Origin: an uncultured Paracoccaceae bacterium
GTDB lineage: Bacteria; Pseudomonadota; Alphaproteobacteria; Rhodobacterales; Rhodobacteraceae
NCBI GenBank assembly: GCA_947501355.1
Contig: CANMVA010000001.1
Span: 2,255,492 to 2,319,491, forward strand
Length of the DNA stretch: 64,000 bases
Direction of reading: 5' to 3'
Position numbers and translations under genes: made by a program. The stretch's first letter is position 1. Each line of letters begins with the position of its first letter. Positions 27,522 through 36,569 of the stretch are shown piece by piece. Below the pieces are notes generated by a model. It worked only from the letters and a program-made list of their open reading frames with translations, was not told the origin of the DNA and searched no databases.

Positions 27522-29432
27522 TCAGTCATACAAGCGCCGTCCTTCAAGACCTTCGGGCGCGTCATTGCCTTCGCGCAGGCGTGCCTCGGCCTTCAACGCG
27601 TCGTCATCGCGTTTGAAGCCGCCCCACTCGCCGACCAGGACCTTGTGCCCCGGTGCGACCTCTTCATAGACACTCGGCTCCGGCGTGTGGCTGACGGGAA
27701 AGATTGGCGACGGGATTGGTTTGAAGTTCAGATCCCGCTCAGTCTTGCGCTTGCGCGGGTCGGCCACGGGAACAGCGGACATCAACTGCTTGGTATAGGG
27801 ATGCTGGGGGTTCTCGAAGATCGATTGGCGTGGGCCGATCTCGACGATGCGGCCCAGATACATCACGGCGGTCTGGTGGCTGACACGCTCGACCACGGCC
27901 ATATCGTGGCTGATGAAGAGCATCGAAATGCCCAGCTCTGCCTGCAGCTCCATCAGCAGGTTGAGCACCTGCGCCTGCACCGACACGTCGAGTGCAGAGA
28001 CAGCCTCGTCCGCAACGATCAACTTGGGGTTCAGCGCAAGCGCGCGGGCGATGGCGACGCGCTGACGCTGGCCGCCCGACATCTCGTGCGGGAAGCGTTT
28101 GAGGAAGCTACGGGGCAATTCTACCCGGTCAAACAAAGCCGCCACGCGGTCCTGGCGCTCGGACGCTGAATAAAGCCCGTAATTCACCATCGGCTCGGCC
28201 ACCGCATCCATCAGCTGCATCTGCGGATTGAGCGAGGCAAACGGGTCCTGAAAAATCATCTGCATATCGCGGCGCGCCTCGCGCAAGCCGCTGGAGCTCA
28301 GCGCCAGAACGTCTGTGCCATCCAGATTGACAGTGCCGCTTTGCGGCTCCACCAGCCGCAAGATCGAGCGCCCGGCAGAGGATTTCCCGCAGCCAGATTC
28401 GCCTACCAGCGACAGGGTCTGACCCGATTTCACATCAAATGTCAGGTCCTCCACCGCATGGACGTTGGCCACGGTCTTGCGCCAGAAACCGCCCTTCACG
28501 GGGAAGCGCGTGGTGAGGTTTTTCACCTCCAGCAGCACACGGTCTTCCTTGGCGATGATCGGGCTGGTGTCATTGTCCTGCCCGACCAGCTTCATCGGCT
28601 CCGGGTTGGCTTTGCCGGTCATCTCTCCCAGCTTGGGAACAGCGGCCAGAAGCGCTTTGGTGTAGTCTTCCTTCGGGTTCTCGAAAATCTCTTCGACCGG
28701 GCCTTCCTCGACCATGTTGCCTCGGAACATGACGATCACGCGATCGGCCATCTGGGCCACCACGGCCATGTCATGGGTGATGAACAGAACGGCGGTGCCG
28801 CTTTCGCGTTTGAGCCGGTCGATCAGGGCCAGAATTTCGGCCTGAATGGTCACATCGAGCGCAGTCGTCGGCTCGTCACAGATCAACAGGCGCGGCTTGC
28901 AGGCCATCGCCATGGCGATCACGATTCGCTGGCGCATGCCGCCGGACAGCTCGTGGGGGTATTGGCTCATCCGCCGCTCCGGCTCGGGAATGCGCACTTC
29001 GCGCAGCAATTCCAGCGCGCGTGCCTCTGCCTGCTTCTGGGTCACCCCCTTGTGCAGCTTCACACCTTCGGTCAACTGCCGTCCGATGGTGAAGACCGGA
29101 TTTAGCGACGTCATCGGTTCCTGAAAGATCATCCCGATCTCATTGCCCCGGATGGTGCGCATCAATCGGTCATCGGCGTTGCGCAAATCAATCACGCCAT
29201 CGTCGCGCTTGAACTTCAGCGCGCCGCCCGCGATCCGGCCGCCGCCGAACTCTACAAGCCGCATCAACGACAGGGACGACACCGACTTGCCCGACCCGCT
29301 TTCACCAACCACGCACACTGTCTCACCGGCGTTGATCGTGAAGGAGACATCCTCCACCCCGACGACCGTGCCGCCTTTGGTCTGAAACTCAACGCGAAGG
29401 TTTTCAAGTGACGCGACAGGACCGTCGAGCAT
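27522..29432 (-). CDS. Peptide/nickel-type ABC transporter, two ATPase domains fused (DppD-DppF type)
   Basis: One 636-residue protein contains two complete ABC ATPase halves. Half 1 (about 1-290) has Walker A GESGSGKS, signature LSGGMRQR and Walker [13 protein letters not shown]. Half 2 (about 305-636) has [19 protein letters not shown] and [12 protein letters not shown]. The oligopeptide-type C-terminal extension after each half is present (e.g. [12 protein letters not shown]). It energises the two permeases encoded from 31476 on the opposite strand. The gene reads away from the binding protein, with a 274-base intergenic region between them that must hold two divergent promoters; I could not fix either with confidence. 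Confidence 0.93.
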   Translation of the reverse strand: MLDGPVASLENLRVEFQTKGGTVVGVEDVSFTINAGETVCVVGESGSGKSVSSLSLMRLVEFGGGRIAGGALKFKRDDGVIDLRNADDRLMRTIRGNEIGMIFQEPMTSLNPVFTIGRQLTEGVKLHKGVTQKQAEARALELLREVRIPEPERRMSQYPHELSGGMRQRIVIAMAMACKPRLLICDEPTTALDVTIQAEILALIDRLKRESGTAVLFITHDMAVVAQMADRVIVMFRGNMVEEGPVEEIFENPKEDYTKALLAAVPKLGEMTGKANPEPMKLVGQDNDTSPIIAKEDRVLLEVKNLTTRFPVKGGFWRKTVANVHAVEDLTFDVKSGQTLSLVGESGCGKSSAGRSILRLVEPQSGTVNLDGTDVLALSSSGLREARRDMQMIFQDPFASLNPQMQLMDAVAEPMVNYGLYSASERQDRVAALFDRVELPRSFLKRFPHEMSGGQRQRVAIARALALNPKLIVADEAVSALDVSVQAQVLNLLMELQAELGISMLFISHDMAVVERVSHQTAVMYLGRIVEIGPRQSIFENPQHPYTKQLMSAVPVADPRKRKTERDLNFKPIPSPIFPVSHTPEPSVYEEVAPGHKVLVGEWGGFKRDDDALKAEARLREGNDAPEGLEGRRLYD

Positions 29433-29706
29433 GCCATTCTCCCGAAATGATCCACTAAGAAAGCCGCAAGCCCGCGTCAGTGTAAAGGGGTTTGACGCGA
29501 TGGGCTCAAACCTTGGGCATATGCCTGCCTGCTAAGCAAGCAGCCGCAAGGGAAACTGCCCAAGAGGCTTGCATTTTCGCGAATCTCTGCGTGAATTGGT
29601 GCATGATCTGTGAGGGATTAAGGGAAATTCTGTAAAGATTACAATGATCCCGCACCGGTTTGCCGAAATGGCAAAGGGCGCATGCCCATCCAACAAGGAG
29701 GAAATC

Positions 29707-31413
29707 ATGAAACTCAAAACAGCCCTCAGCTGCGCTGTTGCCACTGCTATGGTGGCCCCCGCAGCCGTCGCCGAGCGCGGCGCAGACGGCAACGTCAACA
29801 TCATCTACTGGCAAGCGCCGTCCATTATGACGCCCTATCTTTCGGGCGGCACCAAGGACATCGAAGCCGCCTCTCTCGTGATCGAGCCGCTGGGCCGTTA
29901 CGACCAGACCGGCGCGCTTGTGCCTTACCTCGCCGAAGCGATTCCGACCGTCGAGAATGGCGGCGTGAGCGAGGATCTGACCTCGATCACCTGGACGCTG
30001 AAAGAAGGCCTGCTGTGGTCTGACGGCACGCCTGTGACCTCGGCGGACGTGGTCTTCACGGCGGAATATTGCATGCACCCCGAAGGCGGTTGCGCGCAGC
30101 TTGCGAAATTCTCGGGCGTCGAGACGGTGGAAGCCGTCGATGATCTGACTGTCAAAGTCACGTTCAACGCCCCGACCCCGAACCCCTATGGCCCCTTCAT
30201 GGGCGGCCAGTCTCCGATCATTCAGGCCGCACAGTTTGCGGATTGCCTGGGCGCCAGCGCCCCCGAATGCACCGAGGCGAACTTTAACCCCATTGGCACC
30301 GGCCCGTTCCGCGTGACGGATTTCCGCCCGAATGACGTGATCCAGCTGGAAGCCAACCCGAACTACCGCGACCCGGCCAAGCCTGCGTTTGCGACCGTGA
30401 CCTTCAAAGGCGGCGGCGATGCGACGGCTGCAGGCCGTGCGGTGCTGGAAACCGGCGAGTTTGACTACGCCTGGAACCTGCAACTGGCCCCCGATGTGCT
30501 GGCCAGCATGGCCGAAGCTGGCATGGGCACGCCGATCTCTGCCTTCGGCACGCTGGTTGAGCGTCTTGAGATGAACCTCACGAACCCCAGCCCGGACCTG
30601 CCGCCCGAGACACGCTCGACCGTGGCAGAGCCGCATCCGTTCCTGAGCGACATGCGTGTGCGCAAAGCACTCTCCATGGCGATTGACCGCGATCTGCTGG
30701 TCGAGATTGGCTACGGCCAAGCCGGTCGTCCGACCTGTAATCTGGTTCCTGCTCCGGCTAATTACGCGTCCGACAACACCGATTGCCTTGTGCAGGACCT
30801 CGATGGTGCGAAAGCGCTTCTGGATGAGGCCGGCTGGACCGATACCGATGGCGACGGCATCCGCGACAAGGATGGCATGAAGCTGTCGATCCTCTATCAG
30901 ACCTCGACAAACGCCGTGCGTCAGGATTTCCAGGCGCTGATCAAGGATTGGTGGAACCAGATCGGTGTCGAAACCGAACTGCGCAACATCGACGCGTCGG
31001 TCTTCTTCGGCGGTGATCCCGGCAGCCCGGACACCTTCCAGAAGTTCTACGCAGACGTGGAAATGTATGCCAACAACTTCGACGGCACGGACCCCCAGTC
31101 CTATCTGGGCATGTATCGTTGCGGCAATGAGCCCAAGCCCTCGTCCCAGTGGCAGGGTGAGAACATCAACCGCTTCTGCGATCCGGAATATGACGCCCTG
31201 CTCGACGAGCTGGCCCAGACCGGTGAGTTGGAGAAGCGCGGTGAGATCGCCAAGAAGCTGAACGATATGCTGACCAAAGACAGCTACACCATCGTGCCCC
31301 TCGTGGACCGTGGTCGTGTCTCGGCCCATTCCAACACGCTGGGCGGTGTGATCCTGAACACCTGGGACAGCGAGCTGTGGAATGCAGCCGACTGGTATCG
31401 CATCGACGGCTAA
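29707..31413 (+). CDS. Peptide ABC transporter, periplasmic substrate-binding protein
   Basis: The 568-residue SBP_bac_5-type protein starts at 29707 with an excellent ribosome site (AAGGAGG, five bases before the ATG) and a Sec signal peptide (cleavage after about AVA, residue 22). The mature part shows family motifs such as LEEGL-like WTLKEGLLWSDGTPVTSADVVF and GTGPFRVTDF. Such proteins bind di/oligopeptides, nickel or opines. The neighbouring M20 peptidases favour peptides or acylated amino acids. It is the first gene of a unit with two permeases, and a strong hairpin follows its stop. Confidence 0.93.
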   Translation: MKLKTALSCAVATAMVAPAAVAERGADGNVNIIYWQAPSIMTPYLSGGTKDIEAASLVIEPLGRYDQTGALVPYLAEAIPTVENGGVSEDLTSITWTLKEGLLWSDGTPVTSADVVFTAEYCMHPEGGCAQLAKFSGVETVEAVDDLTVKVTFNAPTPNPYGPFMGGQSPIIQAAQFADCLGASAPECTEANFNPIGTGPFRVTDFRPNDVIQLEANPNYRDPAKPAFATVTFKGGGDATAAGRAVLETGEFDYAWNLQLAPDVLASMAEAGMGTPISAFGTLVERLEMNLTNPSPDLPPETRSTVAEPHPFLSDMRVRKALSMAIDRDLLVEIGYGQAGRPTCNLVPAPANYASDNTDCLVQDLDGAKALLDEAGWTDTDGDGIRDKDGMKLSILYQTSTNAVRQDFQALIKDWWNQIGVETELRNIDASVFFGGDPGSPDTFQKFYADVEMYANNFDGTDPQSYLGMYRCGNEPKPSSQWQGENINRFCDPEYDALLDELAQTGELEKRGEIAKKLNDMLTKDSYTIVPLVDRGRVSAHSNTLGGVILNTWDSELWNAADWYRIDG

Positions 31414-31426
31414 CCCCGTTACCTGA

Positions 31427-31456
31427 CGCGCGCCTCCCCTCGGGGGCGCGCGTTTT
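31427..31456 (+). terminator. GC hairpin with short T-run between binding protein and permease genes
   Basis: CGCGCGCCTCC pairs with GGGGGCGCGCG (11 pairs including one G-T, four-base loop), followed by TTTT at 31453-31456. It lies 13 bases after the binding-protein stop and 20 bases before the permease start. Such a hairpin may terminate part of the transcripts and stabilise the 3' end of the binding-protein message, giving more binding protein than permease, as is usual for ABC importers. Confidence 0.65.
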
Positions 31457-31475
31457 CTCTTTCTGGGGCTGATCC

Positions 31476-32483
31476 ATGTTCACATATACGCTCAGGCGTC
31501 TGGCCATTTCGGTGCCGACGCTGATCCTGATCTCACTGGTGATTTTTCTATTGCTGGAGCTCGCTCCAGGGGACCCGATGGCGCAGGTCCCCTTGACCGT
31601 GCCCCCCGAGGTTAAAGAACGCATGCGCGAGGCTCTCGGCCTTGGAGAGCCGATGCACATCCGCTATTTCAAATGGCTCCAGCAGTTCTTCGTGATCGAG
31701 CCGCTGCACCTGATTGACCATTGGTTCGGCACCACCTTCGCCGAAGGCAGCCAGCGCGTGATCAGCTGGCAAACCCGCTCTCCGGTCATGGATATCGTCG
31801 TTCAGCGCATGCCGCAGACGCTTTGGGTTGTGGGCATGTCCTATGTGGTGGGTATCCTGATCGCGCTGCCCATCGGCATTTATTCCGCCTATAAGCAATA
31901 CTCGGTCTTCGATCAGGCGGGCACGCTGGTGTCGATGATCGGTTTTTCCGTCCCGCCCTTCTTCTCCGGCGTTCTGGTGATCGTGATCTTCTCGGTCAAT
32001 CTGGGCTGGTTCCCGTCAATCTATGACACCACCCATGTGGTCAATGACTGGGACAGCTTCAAAATCCAGCTGCAACAGATGGTGCTTCCGGTGATGGTGC
32101 TGGCCTTACAGACTACCGCCCAGATCAGCCGCTTCATGCGCGCGTCGATGCTGGATAATCTGGGCCAGGATTATGTGCGCACCGCACGCGCCAAGGGCCT
32201 CAAGGAAGGCGCTGTCGTGATGGTCCATGTGCTGCGCAACTCCATGATCCCGGTGGTCACCGTGATCGCCCTAGGCATCCCCGCCATCTTTGGCGGTGCC
32301 ATCATCACAGAGCAGGTCTTCAAGGTGAACGGCATCGGCCAGCTGCTGATCACAGCGCTTTTCGCCAATGACCTGCCGATGGTGCAAACACTGACCTTCA
32401 TCTTCGCGATCCTGATCGTGGTCTTCAACCTGATTGCCGATGTGCTTTACGGCATCCTTGACCCGAGGATCCGCTATGACTGA
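31476..32483 (+). CDS. Peptide ABC transporter permease (DppB type)
   Basis: The 335-residue inner-membrane protein begins MFTYTLRRLAISVPTLILISLVIF, a typical DppB/OppB first membrane helix, then the periplasmic ELAPGDP loop and five more membrane segments. The EAA-type loop that contacts the ATPase reads RTARAKGLKEGAVVMVHVLRNSMIP. It ends VLYGILDPRIRYD as usual. It overlaps the next permease by eight bases. With the neighbouring permease, the binding protein and the fused ATPase it completes a peptide importer. Confidence 0.94.
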   Translation: MFTYTLRRLAISVPTLILISLVIFLLLELAPGDPMAQVPLTVPPEVKERMREALGLGEPMHIRYFKWLQQFFVIEPLHLIDHWFGTTFAEGSQRVISWQTRSPVMDIVVQRMPQTLWVVGMSYVVGILIALPIGIYSAYKQYSVFDQAGTLVSMIGFSVPPFFSGVLVIVIFSVNLGWFPSIYDTTHVVNDWDSFKIQLQQMVLPVMVLALQTTAQISRFMRASMLDNLGQDYVRTARAKGLKEGAVVMVHVLRNSMIPVVTVIALGIPAIFGGAIITEQVFKVNGIGQLLITALFANDLPMVQTLTFIFAILIVVFNLIADVLYGILDPRIRYD

Positions 32484-33444
32484 TGTGGCCCCCCGCCCCG
32501 GCGCGCTTGCCGATCCGGTCCCCGAAGGTCCGCCCTCCAGCCAGATGCGCGATATCTGGCACCAGTTCCGAAAGCACCGTGGCGCCTTGTTTGGCGGTGG
32601 CTTCCTGATCTTCATCACACTCTTCGTGCTGGTCGGACCTTATGTCTGGCCCTTCGATCCGCAACAGCTTGATATCCGCAACAAGGACCTGCGCCCGATC
32701 TATGTGGCGCTGTGGGATGGCGATGCGAAGGTCGCGTGGATCCACCCCTTCGGCACCGACAATCTGGGCCGCGATATCATGGCCAATATGATCTCCGGCG
32801 GACGTGCGTCGATGGCTGTCGGCTGGACCGCGATGCTGCTGTCGCTCATCATCGGCACGGCCATCGGCGTGATCTCGGGCTATTTCAAATCGCTCGACGG
32901 GCTGCTGATGCGCTTTACCGATCTGGTGCTGTCCCTGCCGATCCTGCCCTTGCTGCTGGTTGCCGTGACCCTTTTCCGCCAACCCTTACGGGCCAATTTC
33001 GGGCCAGAGACGGGGATGTTCATCCTGATCGTGACCGTCATCGGCCTGACCTCCTGGATGAACACGGCTCGCATTGTGCGCGGCGAAATCCTCGCGTTGA
33101 AAGAGCGCGAGTTTGTCCTCGCCGCCCGCTCCATCGGCACCAAGCCTTTCACGATTATCCGCCGCCATCTGCTGCCCAATGTAGTCTCGCCGATCATGGT
33201 GTCCGCCACGCTTGGGCTTGCGACAGCAATCATCACCGAAAGCGCCCTATCATTCCTTGGGGTTGGCTTCCCGTCGGACTTCCCCACATGGGGCAAAATT
33301 CTGTCCGATAGCGTGCCGCGGATGGCGGAATTCCCCGAACGCGTGATGCTGCCGGGGCTCGCAATCTCGCTCACGGTTTTGTCGGTGAATTATCTTGGAG
33401 ACGGCCTGCGCGACGCGCTCGACCCGCGTATCCGCGGGCGGTAA
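32476..33444 (+). CDS. Peptide ABC transporter permease (DppC type)
   Basis: From the ATG at 32476, inside the end of the first permease gene, the protein has 322 residues. A cytoplasmic N-terminal tail (about 1-35, Pro-rich) precedes the first membrane helix (GALFGGGFLIFITLFVLVGPYVW), a feature of DppC/OppC proteins. The LGRDIMANMISGGRASMAVG motif and the EAA loop (RSIGTKPFTIIRRHLLPNVVSP) are clear. It ends in NYLGDGLRDALDPRIRGR. An upstream frame extension to 32434 is not needed. The 3' flank carries a hairpin and a repeat-like element. Confidence 0.94.
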   Translation: MTDVAPRPGALADPVPEGPPSSQMRDIWHQFRKHRGALFGGGFLIFITLFVLVGPYVWPFDPQQLDIRNKDLRPIYVALWDGDAKVAWIHPFGTDNLGRDIMANMISGGRASMAVGWTAMLLSLIIGTAIGVISGYFKSLDGLLMRFTDLVLSLPILPLLLVAVTLFRQPLRANFGPETGMFILIVTVIGLTSWMNTARIVRGEILALKEREFVLAARSIGTKPFTIIRRHLLPNVVSPIMVSATLGLATAIITESALSFLGVGFPSDFPTWGKILSDSVPRMAEFPERVMLPGLAISLTVLSVNYLGDGLRDALDPRIRGR

Positions 33445-33451
33445 TCGGCGG

Positions 33452-33503
33452 CTGGGGCGCTGCCCCAGACCCCGGAATATTTAAACAAAGGTGAAGGGTT
33501 CAT
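33452..33503 (+). repeat. 3'-flank element, type B copy 1 (hairpin + ACCCC + GGAATATTT)
   Basis: Eight bases after the permease stop, CTGGGGC-GCT-TGCCCCAG-like sequence forms a seven-pair hairpin (33452-33458 with 33462-33468), followed by ACCCCGGAATATTTAAAC and CAAAGGTGAAG. The order stop, hairpin, ACCCC, GGARTATTT recurs at 43331-43370. It could act as a weak terminator or as an mRNA 3'-end stabiliser. Confidence 0.5.
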
Positions 33504-33520
33504 TAAGGTTAATGGCTGTT

Positions 33521-33553
33521 TCATCTTTGCCCGAAGTATCCTCGCCGAAGGCA
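33521..33553 (-). repeat. 3'-flank element, type A copy 1
   Basis: On the minus strand, downstream of the DUF3422 stop, the sequence reads GCCTTCGGCGAGGATACTTC followed by GGGCAAAGATGA. The 17-mer TATCCTCGCCGAAGGCA (plus strand) is identical in the copy at 48702-48733, and the flanks also align with a one-base gap. The tail resembles the GGAATATTT...CAAAGGTGAA part of the type B element. Confidence 0.5.
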
Positions 33554-33578
33554 ATTTTCCGAGGCGGACGCATCGAAG

Positions 33579-34883
33579 CTATTCCATCGACTTTCGGACG
33601 CGCTGGACCATCCACCAGACCAGCAGGATCACCACCGGCGTTGCAATTGCTGTCATGACCAGTTTCGACAATCCTGCCGCGTCGCCCAAAGGCTCGGCCA
33701 TATAGAGCACAAGATTGACCGCGTAGTAGCTGATCGCCACGACCGACAGGCCTTCAACCGTCTTTTGCAACCGCAGTTGCAGATCAGCGCGTTTGTCCAT
33801 GCTTTCCAGCAACTTCTGGTTCTGGGCCGAGCGTTCCACATCAACCCGTGTGCGCAGCAGATCGCCTGCGCGCAGGGCACGGTCCGACATGGCCGCCAGA
33901 CGTCGCTCTGTCGCCTTCACGGTCCGCATCGCCGGATCAAAGCGGCGCATCATGAACTCAGCAAAGGTCTGTCGACCCTGAAACCGTTCCTCGCGGAGCA
34001 CGTCGATGCGCTGGTTGACGATGGCCTCATACGCCCCGGTCGCGCCGAAGCGGAAAGAGGCTTGCGCCATCATGTTCTCCAACTCAGCAGAGATGCCCAG
34101 CAGGCTTTTCAAGGTGGCTTCCGCAGGTGCGCCGTTCGAGGTCATGTCGCCCACCAGTTCGGTCAGCTCCGTATCCATCTCGTTCATGCGTTTGCCCATC
34201 TCGCGCACGCGGGCAAGGCCCAACATCGACATGGATTTATAGGTCTCGATCTCGCAGAGCCGCTGCACGATCCGCCCCACGCGCCTTGCGCCGGTGTCGC
34301 GGGCCACAAAGACCGCAAAGCGCAGATGACCTGCCGGATCAATGCGGAAATCCCCCGCAATCGTCGCCGTCTGGTCCAGCACATGGCTGCAGGCCAGACT
34401 TTCCGGCACGAACCAATCAGCGATCAGCGGCGCGATCTGGCTTTCATCCTCGGGGCGATCATCGACCCGGATCAACGCGGATGTCACCCGGTTCCCCGGA
34501 GCCTCCGCCAGCCAGTCTTCTGGGAAAACCTCAAAGTCATGGGGGTCAAAGGGACGGCTGCCAAGCCCTTCGGAAAAGACCGTGTAGGTGACAAATTCCG
34601 TGTGCTGTTCCCATTTCAGCGTGTGCCGCCCAATCTTGCCGAAGTAATGCGTGGCGCCCGGCTGCGGATGGGGCGCGCCGTAGCGGTCCAGCAAAGCCGT
34701 CAGGTGATCGGTATCGGCCTGCCGATTGCGCGCGGCGGCGTCCTTGGGTTGCTTGATCGCCAGATAGGCCGCGGTGCAGGGCGCATCCAGCGACGGGAAC
34801 GGCCGCGCGTGCAGTTCATTGGAGAGTGCGTAGCGCAGCGGGTGATCTTGCATGGGCGCGGATATCTGACGTGTTTGATTCAT
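33579..34883 (-). CDS. DUF3422 family membrane-anchored protein
   Basis: The 434-residue protein matches the DUF3422 family, recognisable from the N-terminal HPLRYALSNELHARPFP. The N-terminal half looks globular, the middle is helical and probably coiled coil (about 205-345, with METELTELVGDM-like and RERFQGRQTFAEFMMRRFDPAMRTV segments), and two hydrophobic segments close the protein (about 372-392 and 405-424). It is thus likely a cytoplasmic domain anchored by a C-terminal hairpin, similar in layout to CorA-like membrane ends. No function is established for this family as far as I know. An internal ATG (residue 11) is an alternative start. Confidence 0.82.
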   Translation of the reverse strand: MNQTRQISAPMQDHPLRYALSNELHARPFPSLDAPCTAAYLAIKQPKDAAARNRQADTDHLTALLDRYGAPHPQPGATHYFGKIGRHTLKWEQHTEFVTYTVFSEGLGSRPFDPHDFEVFPEDWLAEAPGNRVTSALIRVDDRPEDESQIAPLIADWFVPESLACSHVLDQTATIAGDFRIDPAGHLRFAVFVARDTGARRVGRIVQRLCEIETYKSMSMLGLARVREMGKRMNEMDTELTELVGDMTSNGAPAEATLKSLLGISAELENMMAQASFRFGATGAYEAIVNQRIDVLREERFQGRQTFAEFMMRRFDPAMRTVKATERRLAAMSDRALRAGDLLRTRVDVERSAQNQKLLESMDKRADLQLRLQKTVEGLSVVAISYYAVNLVLYMAEPLGDAAGLSKLVMTAIATPVVILLVWWMVQRVRKSME

Positions 34884-34974
34884 AAGGCTTTAGGTAGACA
34901 CGACGGGCGCGTTGTAAACAAGAAAATATCAAATATATCACAATATTACAGGATACTTTCGTATGCCGAAACGC

Positions 34975-35004
34975 CAAACGCCCGACCTCTTGGCCGGGCG
35001 TTTG
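34975..35004 (-). terminator. Probable terminator after pntAB
   Basis: CAAACGCCCG (34975-34984) and CGGGCGTTTG (34995-35004) form ten perfect pairs with a ten-base loop in which CC/GG can pair further. It lies 33 bases beyond the pntB stop. Read on the minus strand, the stem ends in GTTTG followed by GCGTTTCGG, so the T-tract is weak. Near-symmetry would let it serve both strands. Confidence 0.6.
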
Positions 35005-35036
35005 CATGTTATTTCGCAGGATAAACGCCGCGCGGA

Positions 35037-36557
35037 TCAGTCGATCTTCGGCAGAAGCGCATCCAGCGACGCTTTTGCGTCACCATAGAACATCCGCGTG
35101 TTCTCTTTGAAGAAAAGCGGGTTTTCGATGCCCGAATAGCCCGTGCCCTGGCCCCGCTTGGAGACAAACACTTGCTTGGCCTTCCAGCATTCCAGCACCG
35201 GCATACCGGCGATGGGGCTGTTGGGATCGTCTTGTGCGGCAGGGTTCACGATGTCGTTGGAGCCGATCACGATGGCGACGTCCGTATCGGGGAAGTCGTC
35301 GTTGATCTCGTCCATCTCCATCACGATATCATAGGGCACTTTGGCCTCTGCCAGCAGCACGTTCATGTGGCCGGGCAGACGGCCTGCGACCGGGTGGATC
35401 GCGAAGCGGACATTCTTGCCCTTGGCGCGCAGCTTGCGGACCAGTTCGGACACCGCTTGCTGGGCCTGCGCCACCGCCATCCCGTAGCCCGGAATGATGA
35501 TGATGCTGTCAGCCTCATTGAGCGCATTGGCCACGCCATCGGCCTCAATCGCGACCTGCTCACCGTCTACGGCCATCTGCTCGCCCTTGGCTGCACCGCC
35601 AAAGCCGCCCAGGATCACGCTGACGAAGGACCGGTTCATGGCCTTACACATGATGTAGGACAGGATCGCACCGGAGGAGCCAACAAGCGCGCCGACCACG
35701 ATCAGCAGATCATTGCCAAGCGAGAAGCCAATCGCCGCGGCCGCCCAACCGGAATAGCTGTTGAGCATCGACACGACGACGGGCATGTCCGCGCCACCGA
35801 TACCCATGATCAGGTGATACCCGATAAAGAGCGCCAGAAGCGTCAGCAGGACCAGCGTCCAGCTGCCGGAACCGCCAAGATACATCGCCAGCAGGATCAC
35901 CGATCCGACAGCCGCAGCCGCATTCAGTGCGTGACCGCCCGGAAGCTGGTTCGCGCCCGTGTCGACGTTGAAGGGCAGCATCGACGAGCTACCGGCCAGC
36001 TTGGCATACGCGATGACCGAACCCGTGAACGTCACGGCACCGATCCAGATACCCAGCACCAGTTCGACCCGCAGAATGCCAATCTCGACCGAGGATTTCT
36101 TTGCGATCAGCTGACCGAAGGCGGACAGACCGTCATAGATCTCTTTCGGCAGGCCGATTGCGGTGATGCCGTCGTCGCCGACAGCGCCCAGAACCAAGCC
36201 CTCACCGGCGTAGATATTGCCGATATAGTTGATCATGATGTCGGCGTTAAAGCCCACGAACACGGCGGCCAGACCCACAAGCGAGTGCATGATGGCGACC
36301 AGTTCGGGCATCTGCGTCATCTCGACCTTGGTGGCCAGCTGATAGCCCACAGCCGCACCGCCTGCGATCAGGATGAGCGAGATGAACCACATTCCGGAGC
36401 CAGGGCCCACGATGGTTGCGAAGACGGCAATTGCCATGCCCACGATGCCATACCAGACCGCACGTTTCGCGCTTTCCTGACCGGACAAACCGCCCAGCGA
36501 GAGGATGAAAAGAATGCCTGCGACCACATAGGCCGCGATGGTGAATGCGTTTTCCAT
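35037..36557 (-). CDS. pntB: NAD(P) transhydrogenase subunit beta
   Basis: PntB carries most of the proton channel and the NADP(H)-binding domain III of the proton-translocating transhydrogenase. Eight or nine membrane segments fill the N-terminal two thirds, including the strongly conserved [22 protein letters not shown]. Domain III has [27 protein letters not shown] and [13 protein letters not shown]. At 506 residues it is about 40 longer than E. coli PntB (462). The extra residues lie between the GFN and [12 protein letters not shown] positions (about residues 104-160), in a loop between two membrane helices. It follows pntA by 12 bases. Confidence 0.96.
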   Translation of the reverse strand: MENAFTIAAYVVAGILFILSLGGLSGQESAKRAVWYGIVGMAIAVFATIVGPGSGMWFISLILIAGGAAVGYQLATKVEMTQMPELVAIMHSLVGLAAVFVGFNADIMINYIGNIYAGEGLVLGAVGDDGITAIGLPKEIYDGLSAFGQLIAKKSSVEIGILRVELVLGIWIGAVTFTGSVIAYAKLAGSSSMLPFNVDTGANQLPGGHALNAAAAVGSVILLAMYLGGSGSWTLVLLTLLALFIGYHLIMGIGGADMPVVVSMLNSYSGWAAAAIGFSLGNDLLIVVGALVGSSGAILSYIMCKAMNRSFVSVILGGFGGAAKGEQMAVDGEQVAIEADGVANALNEADSIIIIPGYGMAVAQAQQAVSELVRKLRAKGKNVRFAIHPVAGRLPGHMNVLLAEAKVPYDIVMEMDEINDDFPDTDVAIVIGSNDIVNPAAQDDPNSPIAGMPVLECWKAKQVFVSKRGQGTGYSGIENPLFFKENTRMFYGDAKASLDALLPKID

Positions 36558-36569
36558 GACCTCTGCCCC

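Noticed and set aside
29506-31329. 607-codon open frame on the minus strand
   Set aside because: It lies wholly opposite the peptide-binding protein gene. Its product is rich in His, Arg, Gly and Val as is typical of antisense frames of GC-rich genes, and it has no ribosome site or family match.
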